Of a DNA stretch of 64,000 bases, positions 48,907-58,169 are shown piece by piece. The stretch lies in NCBI GenBank assembly GCA_018242425.1, contig JAFEBX010000003.1, forward strand, positions 541,927-605,926. Direction: 5' to 3'. Source of the DNA: Pseudomonadota bacterium (GTDB lineage: Bacteria; Pseudomonadota; Gammaproteobacteria; Xanthomonadales; Xanthomonadaceae). Each line of letters opens with the position of its first letter. The stretch's first letter is position 1. Under the pieces are notes generated by a model. That model saw only the letters and a list, made by a program, of their open reading frames with translations. It was not told the origin of the DNA and made no database searches. A program made the position numbers and the translations under genes.

Positions 48907-50409
48907 ATGGACATCTTTCTGGATGGTGAAGGCGCGATCTACCAGCAACTGGTGCGCGGGCTGAAGAATGCCATCGCGACCGGACGTCTGGCGGAAGGCG
49001 AACGCTTGCCGCCGTCGCGCGACCTGTGCCGCCAGCTGGGCATCTCCAGGACCACGGTCGTCGCGGCGTACGAATTGCTGCGAGCCGAGGGCTATACCAA
49101 TACCGTGACCGGTTCCGGCAGCTTCGTCGCGAAGAGTCGGTTCGCCAGGGATCGCAACAACCATCTGCAATCGGCGATCCCGCCCCAGAACGAACGCAGC
49201 CGGATCGCCAGGAGCGTTTTCGATTTCAAGAACATGCCGGGGCGCAGGCCCGAGGGAATCCGCCATGCCTTCGAATACGGACAACCCGTCCGCAACAAGA
49301 GCATGGACGCGTTGTGGGCGAAGGAGATCCGCAAGGCGATTCCGCGCGCGGCCAATCGCTATCCGCGGGTGCAGGGAAACCCGGAGCTCAGGAGTGCGCT
49401 GGCACACCATATCGAGCGCAGCCGCGGCATCGTCTGCGATGCCGACGACATCCTCATCGTCGCCGGCGTGCAGCAGGCGATCCAGGTCTGCATCCAGGCG
49501 CTGTTGAATGCCGGCGACAGCGTGGCGTTCGAGGAGCCGGGATATTTCAGCGCGCGCAAGCTGTTCCAGATCGCGGGCGCAAGGATCGTGCCGGTGCCGG
49601 TCGATCGCGACGGACTGGTGGTGGAAGACATTCCCGCGGGCGTGCAACTGGTCTACACCACGCCATCGCACCAGTTCCCGACCGGCGCGGTGTTGCCGGA
49701 GGCGCGGCGATCGGCCTTGCTGGACTATGCGCAGCGCAGCGGCGCGTGGGTGATCGAAGACGACTACGACGGCGAATTCAGGATCAATGGCCCGGCACTC
49801 CTGTCGTTGCATGCCTCCGATCGCCACGGGCGCACGATCTATGTCGGCACGTTGTCGAAATCGTTTTCCGCCGGAATTCGCCTTGGATACATCGTGGCGC
49901 CACCAGCGTTGCAGCAGGATTTGCTGACGGCGAAATGGACGCTCGATTTCGGCTCGCCCACGCTCGAGCAGATGGCCCTGGCCGGACTGATCCAGAGCGG
50001 CGCCTATGCCCGGCACCTGCGCTGGGTCTCGGAGGAGTTGCTGAGCAGGCGCACCGCCCTCGCTTCCGAACTGATGGCGCGCTTCGGCACGACGGCAAGC
50101 TTCGCGTTGCCGCGATCGGGAATGCACCTGCTGGCGACCTTCAAGAGCCTGGGGGCCGATGCGGGTGCGATGCTGGTGCGGCGCTGCCTGCAGGAAGGAC
50201 TGGCGATCTATACGGTCGACCCCTGTTACATGGAGCAACCGGAAACGCTGGGCCTGATCCTCGGCTTCTCGTCGATGACGGTGCCTGATGTCCGCGAAGG
50301 CATGGCGATTCTCGAGCATGTCATCTCGCCGTTGCTCAAGCAGGCGGAAAACGCCGAAACGGATTCCGCGAACGTGGTTCCGCTGAAGCGGTTGCGGCGG
50401 GGAGGTTGA
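48907..50409 (+). CDS. MocR/GntR-type regulator with aminotransferase domain
   Basis: A 500-residue fusion of a GntR winged helix (residues of about 10-75, IYQQLVRGLKNAIATGRLAE and PPSRDLCRQLGISRTTVVAA) and a fold-type I aminotransferase domain (about 125-480). The PLP lysine is Lys318 in YVGTLSKSFSAGIRLGYIV, with VIEDDYDGEF as the aspartate loop. MocR proteins such as PdxR and GabR use PLP or an adduct as effector and often control vitamin B6 or amino-acid genes. Start 48907 was preferred over an ATG 9 bases earlier because it gives the conserved N-terminus. The target genes are not evident. Confidence 0.9.
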   Translation: MDIFLDGEGAIYQQLVRGLKNAIATGRLAEGERLPPSRDLCRQLGISRTTVVAAYELLRAEGYTNTVTGSGSFVAKSRFARDRNNHLQSAIPPQNERSRIARSVFDFKNMPGRRPEGIRHAFEYGQPVRNKSMDALWAKEIRKAIPRAANRYPRVQGNPELRSALAHHIERSRGIVCDADDILIVAGVQQAIQVCIQALLNAGDSVAFEEPGYFSARKLFQIAGARIVPVPVDRDGLVVEDIPAGVQLVYTTPSHQFPTGAVLPEARRSALLDYAQRSGAWVIEDDYDGEFRINGPALLSLHASDRHGRTIYVGTLSKSFSAGIRLGYIVAPPALQQDLLTAKWTLDFGSPTLEQMALAGLIQSGAYARHLRWVSEELLSRRTALASELMARFGTTASFALPRSGMHLLATFKSLGADAGAMLVRRCLQEGLAIYTVDPCYMEQPETLGLILGFSSMTVPDVREGMAILEHVISPLLKQAENAETDSANVVPLKRLRRGG

Positions 50410-50531
50410 TTCCGGGCGACCACGACGGTCGCCATGCAGACAACCCGGCGCCATGCCAAGATGCGGTTGGCGCCGCCCGCGAGGATGCCAAGGGGAGTCC
50501 GCGAGCCGCGCTTCACGCGAAGGACAGGGGT

Positions 50532-52538
50532 ATGCATATCGGGTGTGATTGGGCGATCCGCCGCCTCGGCGGGATTTGCTTGGGGATGCTGTTGTCCGCA
50601 ACGGCCATATCGACGGCGTGGGCAGCCAGCCTCGATGCGGCATTGCTGCCGAAAATCCAGGCGGCGACATTCGAAGTGGTGCAGGCCAAGCCGACCACCG
50701 ATCCGCTGACCTACGAGAAGCCGCTGCCGCTGGACCTGCTGCCCTACCAGGAGCGCACCGACAAGTACTACTCCATCGGCACGGCGTTCGCGATCGGCCA
50801 CGGTCGCTACGTCACCGCCGGCCACGTGTTGATGGCGGGCAACGGCAGCCTGTGGGGCGCACCCGCGCTGCGAGACGGTGCAGGCCATGTCTATGCGATC
50901 GACAAGATCGAGAAATATTCGCTGCGCCAGGATTTCGTGGTGTTCACGCTGGCGCAGCAACCGGCGAACGGCGCGGCGCTCGAGATCAACCGCGCGCCCG
51001 CGCTCAACCAGGTGATCTACGCCGTGGGCAATGCGCTCGGCACCGGGGTGGTGATCCGCGACGGTTTGTACACGTCCGACACGCCCGAACAACAGGACGG
51101 CGCGTGGAAGTGGATGCGTTTTTCCGCGGCAGCCTCGCCGGGCAACAGCGGCGGCCCGCTGCTGGACAAGGACGGCAAGGTGGTCGGGGTGGTGCTGATG
51201 AAGTCGGCCAACGAGAACCTCAACTACGCGCTGCCGATGCGCGACGTGCTGGATGCGCCCGACGGCAAGGCCGTCATGGACGCACGCATCGGTTATCAGC
51301 TCGACTTGTTCGACACCAAGCAGAACGGCGATCTCAAGGCCCAGTTCGCGCTGCCCGTTGGCCTGGGCGATTTCTACCGGGAATTCCAGAAGCGCTTCGA
51401 TGCCAACAGCGATGCGCAGCTGAAGGCGCTGCTGGCCCGTGAATCCGCCAACCTGTTCCCGAACGGCCAGGGTTCGGCGCGCCTGCTGCACGAGAAGACC
51501 GTGCTCGACGGCTTTCCTTCATTGATCGTGCGTGGCAGCGATGGCGAATGGGGCCGCGCGACCGTGCAATCCCAGCATTTCAAACTGGAAGGCAACGGAT
51601 ACGTGAACATCGGCGCGACGGGTCGCAATGCCCTGATCCGGATCCGTCGCCCGGACACGATGGACGCCGCGAAGTTCTACGGCGACGCCGGGATGCGCAT
51701 GGACCTGCTGGCGCGCACCGGCATATCCACCCGCGAGGTCGCCAACGAGAAAATCAAGATCACTTCGTTCGGCAAGCCGGTGCTTGAATCGGACCACGTC
51801 GATCGCTGGCAGCGCCCCTGGCATGTCGCGGAGTGGTCGCTGCCCTATGCGAACTTGCTGATGGTGGTGTATTCGTTGCCGACTCCCGATGGCTGCGTGG
51901 TCCTGGCACGCGTCGTATCGCCGCCGCAGCGGCACGACACCAGGCTCGACATGGACGAGATCAGCAACTTCATCGACGTGACCTACCAGGGCACGCTCGC
52001 GCAATGGAAGGAGTACCTCGGGAAACCTGCGCTTCAGCCAGCCGCGCTCCGTGACATCCGCATCGGCTACGACTATGGCCAGCACTTCAGCTACGCCTCG
52101 TCGCGGGTGGCGTTCTCCTACCCATCCTCGTTGCAGGTGGTCAAGCCGGACAACCTGTTGTGGCTGGGCTTCCGCTTCTTCCTCGACGGCACCAAGCCGG
52201 TGTGGGACGTGGGCGACGTGGACATCTGGAAGGACATCGCTTCCGACGACCAGGACAACGTCAATGTCCAGCGCTATGTCGCCCCGCCGCCCGGGTTCGA
52301 CGAGGACATGAGCAGCCGCTGGAGGAAATTGTCGGAACGGCAATATCCCTACAACGGCGTGGCGCGCTACGAAGACGACCAGATGAGGATCAATGCCGTG
52401 GTCGCGCCAGCGGCCGCCAGCGGCCAGCCTTCCGTCCTGTACACGGCGTTCTACGGGATCGGCGGCACGCAACAGCAAGCCGACATGAAGGCCCGGCTCG
52501 ACGTGTTGACGAAAGACCTCAAGGTCAAGGAGCGTTGA
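50532..52538 (+). CDS. Secreted trypsin-like serine protease with large unknown C-terminal region
   Basis: A 668-residue exported protein with a signal peptide to about residue 31 (LLSATAISTAWA). Residues of about 65-230 form a trypsin/HtrA-like protease with a complete triad: His98 in VTAGHVLMA, Asp134 in LRQDFVVFTLAQQ and Ser206 in SPGNSGGPLLDKDG. No PDZ domain follows; the remaining 430 residues belong to no family I recognise and are rich in aromatic and Asp residues, perhaps a substrate-binding part. The start at 50532 begins MHIGCDWAIRRLGG; a longer frame is not supported. The gene is 122 bases after the MocR gene. Confidence 0.85.
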   Translation: MHIGCDWAIRRLGGICLGMLLSATAISTAWAASLDAALLPKIQAATFEVVQAKPTTDPLTYEKPLPLDLLPYQERTDKYYSIGTAFAIGHGRYVTAGHVLMAGNGSLWGAPALRDGAGHVYAIDKIEKYSLRQDFVVFTLAQQPANGAALEINRAPALNQVIYAVGNALGTGVVIRDGLYTSDTPEQQDGAWKWMRFSAAASPGNSGGPLLDKDGKVVGVVLMKSANENLNYALPMRDVLDAPDGKAVMDARIGYQLDLFDTKQNGDLKAQFALPVGLGDFYREFQKRFDANSDAQLKALLARESANLFPNGQGSARLLHEKTVLDGFPSLIVRGSDGEWGRATVQSQHFKLEGNGYVNIGATGRNALIRIRRPDTMDAAKFYGDAGMRMDLLARTGISTREVANEKIKITSFGKPVLESDHVDRWQRPWHVAEWSLPYANLLMVVYSLPTPDGCVVLARVVSPPQRHDTRLDMDEISNFIDVTYQGTLAQWKEYLGKPALQPAALRDIRIGYDYGQHFSYASSRVAFSYPSSLQVVKPDNLLWLGFRFFLDGTKPVWDVGDVDIWKDIASDDQDNVNVQRYVAPPPGFDEDMSSRWRKLSERQYPYNGVARYEDDQMRINAVVAPAAASGQPSVLYTAFYGIGGTQQQADMKARLDVLTKDLKVKER

Positions 52539-52568
52539 TCGATTCGCCGGCGGGGAAGCGCAAGGGCC

Positions 52569-53339
52569 TTATTTCAGGCTGATGTACTTCTCGCGCCGGA
52601 TGTCCTTCATCGGCAGGCCGTGTTCCTTGAGCGCGGCCACCACGGCATCGACCATGTTGGGATTGCCGCACATGTAGGCGATGTCGCTGCCGGCGGTCGG
52701 CACGAGTTCGGGCAGGCGATTCTGCACGTACCCGTGCGCGGGTTCGGCGCGGGCGAAGGCGGCGGCATCAACGTCGTTCAATGCTTCCCGCGACAGGCAG
52801 GGCAGGTAGCGGAACTTGCAGGGATGCTTGTCGACCATCGCCAGGAACTCGTCGGCGAACAGCAGTTCCGAGGGCACGCGGGCGCCGTGGACCAGCACGA
52901 CTTCGACGCCGCGTTCGCGGATCAGCGCGTCGAGCTGCGGCAGCATCGAACGGTAGCTGGCGACGCCGGTGCCGGTGGCGATCAGCAGGTAGCGGCGGTT
53001 GGCGTCGTCCGGCTTGAGGGTGAACAGCCCGAGCGGGCCGCTGGCCTGCAGGTGGTCGCCGATTTCCATGCCCTGGAACAGCGCGGTGGCGGCGCCGCCG
53101 GGCACGATGCTGGCGACGAACTCGACCGCTTCGCCACAGGCGATGCGATGGTCGTGGCGGGTGGCGCAGGAATAGCTGCGACGCGCGCTGCTGCCATCGG
53201 CCAGCGGGAAGTGGATCTGGATGAACTGCCCGGGGGTGTAGTCGAGCGCTTCGCCATCGTCGCGGACGAAGGCGAGGTGGAGGACCGAGGGCGCGATCTG
53301 CCGGCGTTCGAGCAGCCGGATCGGGAAGAACTTCGACAT
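52569..53339 (-). CDS. fpr: Ferredoxin-NADP reductase
   Basis: A 256-residue FAD-dependent oxidoreductase that moves electrons between NADPH and ferredoxin or flavodoxin. The FAD site is RRSYSCATRHD near residue 53, the NADP region LLIATGTGVASYRSMLPQLD, and the C-terminal pattern ends REKYISLK. Length and order fit the bacterial class I Fpr. It is divergent from the ABC transporter gene; the 44-base gap between them holds TATAAT at 53348-53353. Confidence 0.92.
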   Translation of the reverse strand: MSKFFPIRLLERRQIAPSVLHLAFVRDDGEALDYTPGQFIQIHFPLADGSSARRSYSCATRHDHRIACGEAVEFVASIVPGGAATALFQGMEIGDHLQASGPLGLFTLKPDDANRRYLLIATGTGVASYRSMLPQLDALIRERGVEVVLVHGARVPSELLFADEFLAMVDKHPCKFRYLPCLSREALNDVDAAAFARAEPAHGYVQNRLPELVPTAGSDIAYMCGNPNMVDAVVAALKEHGLPMKDIRREKYISLK

Positions 53340-53347
53340 AAGGCGCC

Positions 53348-53353
53348 TATAAT
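53348..53353 (+). promoter_or_regulatory. Candidate -10 element for the YadG-type ABC operon
   Basis: TATAAT 31 bases before the ATG at 53384. No good -35 element was found at 16-18 bases upstream, so the promoter assignment is tentative. Confidence 0.35.
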
Positions 53354-53383
53354 AACGGGTCTCCCAAGCGAACTCCCTCTGCG

Positions 53384-54331
53384 ATGACGGATTCGACCCG
53401 CGTGCCCGCGCTGAGCGTGCACGAGTTGCGCAAGACCTACGACAACGGCGTCGAGGCCCTCAAGGGCATCTCGCTGGACGTCCAGCCCGGCGACTTCTAC
53501 GCACTGCTCGGCCCCAATGGCGCCGGCAAATCGACCCTGATCGGCATCATCAGCTCGCTGGTCAACAAGACCTCGGGCAGCGTCAAGGTGTTCGGGGTCG
53601 ACATCGACGCCGACCGCGACGCCGCGATGCGCCTGATCGGGCTGGTGCCGCAGGAACTCAACTTCAACATGTTCGAGAAGCCGCTCGACATCTGCGTGAA
53701 CTACGCGGGTTTCTACGGCATCCCGCGCGAAGTCGCGTTGCCGCGCGCCGAGGCGGTGCTGAAGGACGCGCTGCTGTGGGACAAGCACGACAAGATGAGC
53801 CGCACGCTGTCCGGTGGCATGAAGCGGCGCCTGATGATCGCGCGCGCGCTGATGACCGAGCCGCGCCTGCTGATCCTCGACGAGCCGACCGCCGGCGTCG
53901 ACATCGAGATCCGCCGCGGCATGTGGGAAACGCTGAAGCGGATCAATGCCGCCGGCACCACCATCATCCTCACCACGCACTACCTCGAGGAGGCGGAGAA
54001 CCTGTGCCGCAACCTCGCCATCATCAACCGCGGCCAGATCGTCGCCGAAGGCCCGATGAAGGCGTTGCTGGCGAAACTCGACGTCGAAGGCTTCCTGTTC
54101 GACATCGACGGCGACCTGCCGGCGCAGTTGCCGCAGATCGAAGGCACCACGCTGGTCGCGCTCGACAACCACACCATCGATCTCGAGATGCCGCGCGCGA
54201 TGGACCTCAACCGGGTGTTCGCGGCGTTCGCCGACGCCGGAATCCGCGTGCGCTCGATGCGCACCAAGTCCAACCGGCTGGAGGAACTGTTCGTGCGCAT
54301 GGTTGCCGATCCGGTGGAGACCCACGCATGA
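53384..54331 (+). CDS. yadG: YadG-type ABC transporter ATP-binding protein
   Basis: A 315-residue ABC ATPase: Walker A LLGPNGAGKSTLIGIIS, Q-loop LVPQELNFNMFEK, signature TLSGGMKRRLMIARALM, Walker B RLLILDEPTAGVDIEIRRGM, and an H-loop in TTHYLEEAENLC. The segment LNFNMFEKPLDICVNYAGFY is typical of the YadG branch of the ABC-2 exporters. The permease starts within its stop codon (ATGA). The substrate is unknown. Confidence 0.9.
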   Translation: MTDSTRVPALSVHELRKTYDNGVEALKGISLDVQPGDFYALLGPNGAGKSTLIGIISSLVNKTSGSVKVFGVDIDADRDAAMRLIGLVPQELNFNMFEKPLDICVNYAGFYGIPREVALPRAEAVLKDALLWDKHDKMSRTLSGGMKRRLMIARALMTEPRLLILDEPTAGVDIEIRRGMWETLKRINAAGTTIILTTHYLEEAENLCRNLAIINRGQIVAEGPMKALLAKLDVEGFLFDIDGDLPAQLPQIEGTTLVALDNHTIDLEMPRAMDLNRVFAAFADAGIRVRSMRTKSNRLEELFVRMVADPVETHA

Positions 54332-55104
54332 GCGCTTCCAATCCGAACTGGGTCGCCTTCCTGACCATCGCGCGGCGCGAAGTGATGCGCATCCTGCGCA
54401 TCTGGGGCCAGACCCTGATGCCGCCGGCGATCACCATGACGCTGTACTTCCTGATCTTCGGCGGGTTGATCGGTTCGCGCGTCGGGACGATGGACGGCAT
54501 CCGCTACATGGACTTCATCGTGCCGGGCCTGGTGATGATGTCGATCATCCAGAACAGCTACGGCAACATCAGCTCGAGTTTCTTCGGCGCCAAGTTCGGC
54601 CGCCACATCGAGGAACTGCTGGTGTCGCCGATGCCCAACTGGGTGATGCTGGCCGGCTATGTCGCCGGCGCAGTGTTGCGTGGGCTGATGGTCGGCGCGA
54701 TCGTGCTGGTGATCGCGATGTTCTTCACCCACGTGCGGGTGCCGCATCCCGTGGTGACGGTGGCCTCGGTGCTGCTGGGCGCGACCATCTTCTCGCTGGC
54801 CGGCTTCATCAATGCGGTCTACGCCAAGAAGTTCGATGACGTCGCCATCGTGCCGACCTTCATCCTGACCCCGCTGACCTATCTCGGCGGCGTGTTCTAT
54901 TCGGTCAAGCTGCTGCCGGAGTGGGCGCAGACGATGACCCACCTCAACCCGATCTTCTACATGGTGAATGCGTTCCGCTACGGCCTGCTCGGACAGAGCG
55001 ACGTGGCGATGGGCGCGGCCTTCGGCCTGATGCTGCTGTTCGTCGTCGGCCTGACCGCGCTCGCCCTGTGGCTGCTCAAGCGCGGCGTCGGCATGCGCAG
55101 CTGA
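54328..55104 (+). CDS. yadH: YadH-type ABC transporter permease
   Basis: A 258-residue ABC-2 membrane protein with six helices; landmarks are QTLMPPAITMTLYFLIFGGL, YMDFIVPGLVMMSIIQNSYG and LTPLTYLGGVFYSVKLLP. It overlaps the ATPase gene by four bases and so forms a two-gene exporter unit. Related permeases export lipids or drugs, but no substrate is shown here. Confidence 0.9.
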   Translation: MSASNPNWVAFLTIARREVMRILRIWGQTLMPPAITMTLYFLIFGGLIGSRVGTMDGIRYMDFIVPGLVMMSIIQNSYGNISSSFFGAKFGRHIEELLVSPMPNWVMLAGYVAGAVLRGLMVGAIVLVIAMFFTHVRVPHPVVTVASVLLGATIFSLAGFINAVYAKKFDDVAIVPTFILTPLTYLGGVFYSVKLLPEWAQTMTHLNPIFYMVNAFRYGLLGQSDVAMGAAFGLMLLFVVGLTALALWLLKRGVGMRS

Positions 55105-55536
55105 GCGGGGGCGATTCAATCGCACCAGGCGCCGTCCCCCTGCGGACGGCATTGCTTCGTGAAACCGTACTGTTTCCAGTAAGTGCAGCTGGAGCAGGCG
55201 CGCACGCGCGCACTTCAGGCCAGTCGGGGGCTGCGAGGTCGGATCGGGTTGGGACGTGCGCCTCATCCATGGGTGAACGGGGCAAACACGCGGATTCCCG
55301 GCGTGACAAATGCGTCCCCAAGCTTTCCCCAATGTTTCCGGCAAAAGCCTCACGCGATCCTGCTGGTTTCCTCAAGACCTGGCAGCGGATTCGGCGGAGG
55401 CTGGTTGCACCGGGAGCAAGAGCACCCGGGCCGGGTCGGAAGCCATCCATTCACCCGGAAGACGCAGCAAAAGCGGGGGGAGCCTTCGAATGTCGAGGCG
55501 GTCCGGAGACAACCTAAATTACAAAAGGAATTGACC
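55105..55536. other. 432-base gap containing a decayed regulator fragment and a leader
   Basis: This is the only gap over 300 bases in the window. Its left part (55116-55365) is the remnant described separately; from about 55366 to 55536 no gene or repeat is visible, ending in AAAAGGAA (55523-55530), the ribosome site of the next gene. No insertion sequence was seen that could explain the decay. Confidence 0.6.
55116..55365 (-). pseudogene. Internally deleted remnant of a CadC-like regulator gene
   Basis: On the minus strand the right part of this stretch corresponds to the start and promoter side of the regulator at 55977-57908, and the left part to its C-terminus. The C-terminus reads YWKQYGFTKQCRPQGDGAWC then D and a TGA, against YWKQHGFPKQCHPQGEGAWC in the paralogue. 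The N-terminal piece reads PWMRRTSQPDPT against PWMRRMSQPDPT, with the start methionine changed (ATG to ACG at 55257). About 1.8 kb of the middle is missing, so the protein cannot be made. Similarity seems to continue into the upstream region to about 55365. Confidence 0.8.
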
Positions 55537-55899
55537 ATGAATACCAAGAAATTACTGTTCGCAATCGCGATGACCCTGGTGGCATTGCCACTGGCAGCCC
55601 AGGACGATCAGTTGAGCAAGCCGATCAAGATCGTCGGGGCCAAGCAGATCGCCCGCAGCTGTCACATGGATCCGGTTTGGGGCGCGAGGCTCACGCGCGC
55701 CGACGTGGCCAAGGGATTCGATCGCGCCTGGACGGACGAGATGGAGCCGTTGCGCGCCAAGGCCAACGACGAGGCACGACAGGTATGCCGGCAAGGGGAA
55801 TACGACGGGGTCAGCTTCACCTTCGTTCGTGGATCGGGTGAGCGCAATTTGAGCATTTCGGCAGGCAATCAACCGATTGTCGCAAGCGCTACGCCGTGA
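55537..55899 (+). CDS. Small secreted protein of unknown function
   Basis: A 120-residue protein with signal peptide MNTKKLLFAIAMTLVALPLA, cleaved near LAAQDD, and a mature part with two cysteines (SCHM and RQVC) that could form a disulfide. The start at 55537 follows AAAAGGAA. It lies between the fossil regulator and its intact paralogue and converges with the paralogue, so it may have been part of the duplicated unit. Family not recognised. Confidence 0.6.
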   Translation: MNTKKLLFAIAMTLVALPLAAQDDQLSKPIKIVGAKQIARSCHMDPVWGARLTRADVAKGFDRAWTDEMEPLRAKANDEARQVCRQGEYDGVSFTFVRGSGERNLSISAGNQPIVASATP

Positions 55900-55976
55900 T
55901 TCCCGAGACAGTCTTGAAACGGGCTGCGTGCGTATCCGATCGATGCTGAGCGTTTCGCTTCGACTCGGCGGATGAT

Positions 55977-57908
55977 TCACCCGCACCAGGCGCCTTCTCC
56001 CTGGGGGTGGCACTGCTTGGGGAAACCGTGCTGCTTCCAGTAGGCGAGGATGCCGTTGTCCTTCAGATAGGCTTGGAACGCGGGATCGCGTCGCAGGAAG
56101 GCGAAATCCTTTTGCCACAGCACCAGGTCCCAGGTCGAGTAGCTGCCCTTGCGCACCCGTTCCAATCCGGCGATCAGGTCCGATGCGTGTTGTGGCGCAT
56201 CGGGCTGGATCACGCGCAGCAGGGCGAACAGGCCGGTGTCCTGCTCGAACTTGCGGTTCGCGGCATCGACATCGGCCCAGCCTCCCTGGCCGGTCAATGC
56301 ACGCATCGTCGCGACATAGCCGGGCTTGAGCAGCGGCCACTTCTCATCGGTCACGGCGAGGCCTTCGTCGGCCAGCTTTTGCGCCTCCGCATAATCCTTG
56401 CGCCAGTAGGCGTTGAACCAGTGCCCGTAATGGGTGAATGCGACAACATGCCGGGAGGGGGCATAGCGGGCCTTTGCTTCTTCGTGACGGCCCATGGTGT
56501 CCAGCAGGCGGCCGAGGGTGAAATCCGCGCTGATGTTGAGCGGATCGCGCGCGATCCATTCTCGCGCCTGTGCTTCGGCACGATCGAGGTAACCCAGTCG
56601 CGCCAGCACGACAGCAGGATTGGCAAGCGGGGGCACCTTCATGCCGCGCACGTCCGCTTCATGCATCAGTGACACGCACGGTTCCCACTGGTTGTGCTGG
56701 CAGGCGATGAACGCCTGGATGAAGTACGGCTCCGCCAGCGACGAATCGAGTCGTTGTGCGGTGATCGCTTCCTGCATGGCATCGTCGGACACCGAAGCGG
56801 GCAGGTCATGGTTGTAGATCGAGCGAATGTTCAATGCGAGCGCCAGCGCCGCATGCGTGCGGGCGTCATCGGGACGTTCGCGCAGCAATGCGCGGAATTC
56901 GGCTTCCGCGGGCTCCAGTTTGCGGTCCAGCGGCAGTGACTGGTCGTGCAGCATTTTTTGCGCGGCGAGGAAGCGGCGCAGGAATTCGACATCGCCGCTC
57001 CTGGTGGGTGCCGTGGGCAATCCGAGCTTCAACGTCAGCGAAGTCGCCACCGATTCGGCGATTTCGCGTTGCATCAGCAACACTTCCGAGGCATTGCGAT
57101 CGAAGTCGCGGGCCCACAATGTGTGGCCGGTCTTCGCTTCGACCAGACGCAGGTGCACGCGCAATGCCTGTCCGGCCTGCTGCAGGCTGCCTTGCAAGAC
57201 ATGGGTGATGCCGAGCCGTTGCGCCAGCCGCGTTGGGTCGTCGGATTCGGCGACGGCAAGATGGGTGGATTCGCGCGCGATCACCCGAAGCCCATTGATG
57301 CGGGCCAGGTTGCCGATCAGTTCCTCGCTGAGCCCGTTGGCAATCGTGAGCACGCTCTCGCTGTCGCCGATTGGTTTGAGCGGAACGATCACCAGGCTGG
57401 GGGTTGCCACGGACGTGGAGGTCGTCGGGCGAGTGGTCGCGGATTTCGCGCGCCACCACCAACCACCCGCGACCAGCAGCGCGAGCAACGCCAGCAACCA
57501 CAGGGTCATCGGCAGGGCGTGGCGGGAAGGCAACGGTGCGGTGGGTTCGACATCCGCGGGCACGACCGGTCCGGATTCGGCATCCGGCGACGACGGCAGA
57601 TCGAAGCGATAGCCAACGCCGTGCACGGTATGCAGGTAGCGCGCGTCGTGGGCGCCCTCGCCCAGCGCATGGCGGAGCAGGGTGATGGATCGGTTGAGCA
57701 CGCCCGGCGTGACATGGCGATGACCCCAGACCGCATCCATGATCTCGTCGCGGCTGAATACGCGGCCCGGTTCCTGTATCAACAGGATGAGCACGCCGAA
57801 GGACTTGGGTTCCAGGGCTTGCTCCATCCCGCCGCGCAACAGCCGGTGGCCGGCAAGGTCGACCACCACATCGTCAAAGGCCACGAGGGTCGGATCGGGT
57901 TGGGACAT
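55977..57908 (-). CDS. CadC-like transmembrane regulator with TPR-type periplasmic domain
   Basis: A 643-residue protein. An N-terminal winged helix of the OmpR/CadC type (residues of about 8-105) with RDEIMDAVWGHRHVTPGVLN then RSITLLRHALG and YLHTVHGVGYRFDL; one membrane helix at about 140-160 (MTLWLLALLALLVAGGWWW); a TolB-N-like region with IANGLSEELIGNLARINGLR; and a C-terminal set of TPR helices. Such membrane-bound regulators act without a kinase. The start at 57908 has GAGG at the right distance; an ATG 9 codons earlier is possible. Its target could be the small secreted gene; tamA lies 261 bases away, divergent. Confidence 0.88.
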   Translation of the reverse strand: MSQPDPTLVAFDDVVVDLAGHRLLRGGMEQALEPKSFGVLILLIQEPGRVFSRDEIMDAVWGHRHVTPGVLNRSITLLRHALGEGAHDARYLHTVHGVGYRFDLPSSPDAESGPVVPADVEPTAPLPSRHALPMTLWLLALLALLVAGGWWWRAKSATTRPTTSTSVATPSLVIVPLKPIGDSESVLTIANGLSEELIGNLARINGLRVIARESTHLAVAESDDPTRLAQRLGITHVLQGSLQQAGQALRVHLRLVEAKTGHTLWARDFDRNASEVLLMQREIAESVATSLTLKLGLPTAPTRSGDVEFLRRFLAAQKMLHDQSLPLDRKLEPAEAEFRALLRERPDDARTHAALALALNIRSIYNHDLPASVSDDAMQEAITAQRLDSSLAEPYFIQAFIACQHNQWEPCVSLMHEADVRGMKVPPLANPAVVLARLGYLDRAEAQAREWIARDPLNISADFTLGRLLDTMGRHEEAKARYAPSRHVVAFTHYGHWFNAYWRKDYAEAQKLADEGLAVTDEKWPLLKPGYVATMRALTGQGGWADVDAANRKFEQDTGLFALLRVIQPDAPQHASDLIAGLERVRKGSYSTWDLVLWQKDFAFLRRDPAFQAYLKDNGILAYWKQHGFPKQCHPQGEGAWCG

Positions 57909-58169
57909 ACGCCTCATCCATGGGCGACAGGGCAAGCATACGGATTCCGGTCATCCGCGGGGGCGTTTCAGGCATTCCCCCAGGCATATCCGACCAAGCC
58001 TCGCGACCATCCCGCGACTCGAAGGAGACAGGAGAAGGCGAGCTCGCTGCATGCCGCCGAGTGCAACCATTGCATCCGCCATCGCTCAGGGATTGCAAGA
58101 CATTGATTTCGCTTCGAATGTGGGGAATGCGTTAACGCCCGGCGCATTCCGCCCGGTATCCTGTGGGCG

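Noticed and set aside
44854..50670. A stop-free minus-strand frame of 1938 codons
   Set aside because: It lies opposite the TonB-dependent receptor, the hydrolase and the MocR gene, all with clear domain motifs. Its product is Arg/His/Ala-rich without any recognisable domain, as expected of antisense frames in GC-rich DNA.
55900..55976. Terminator between the convergent small secreted gene and regulator
   Set aside because: No stem followed by a T run was found on either strand.
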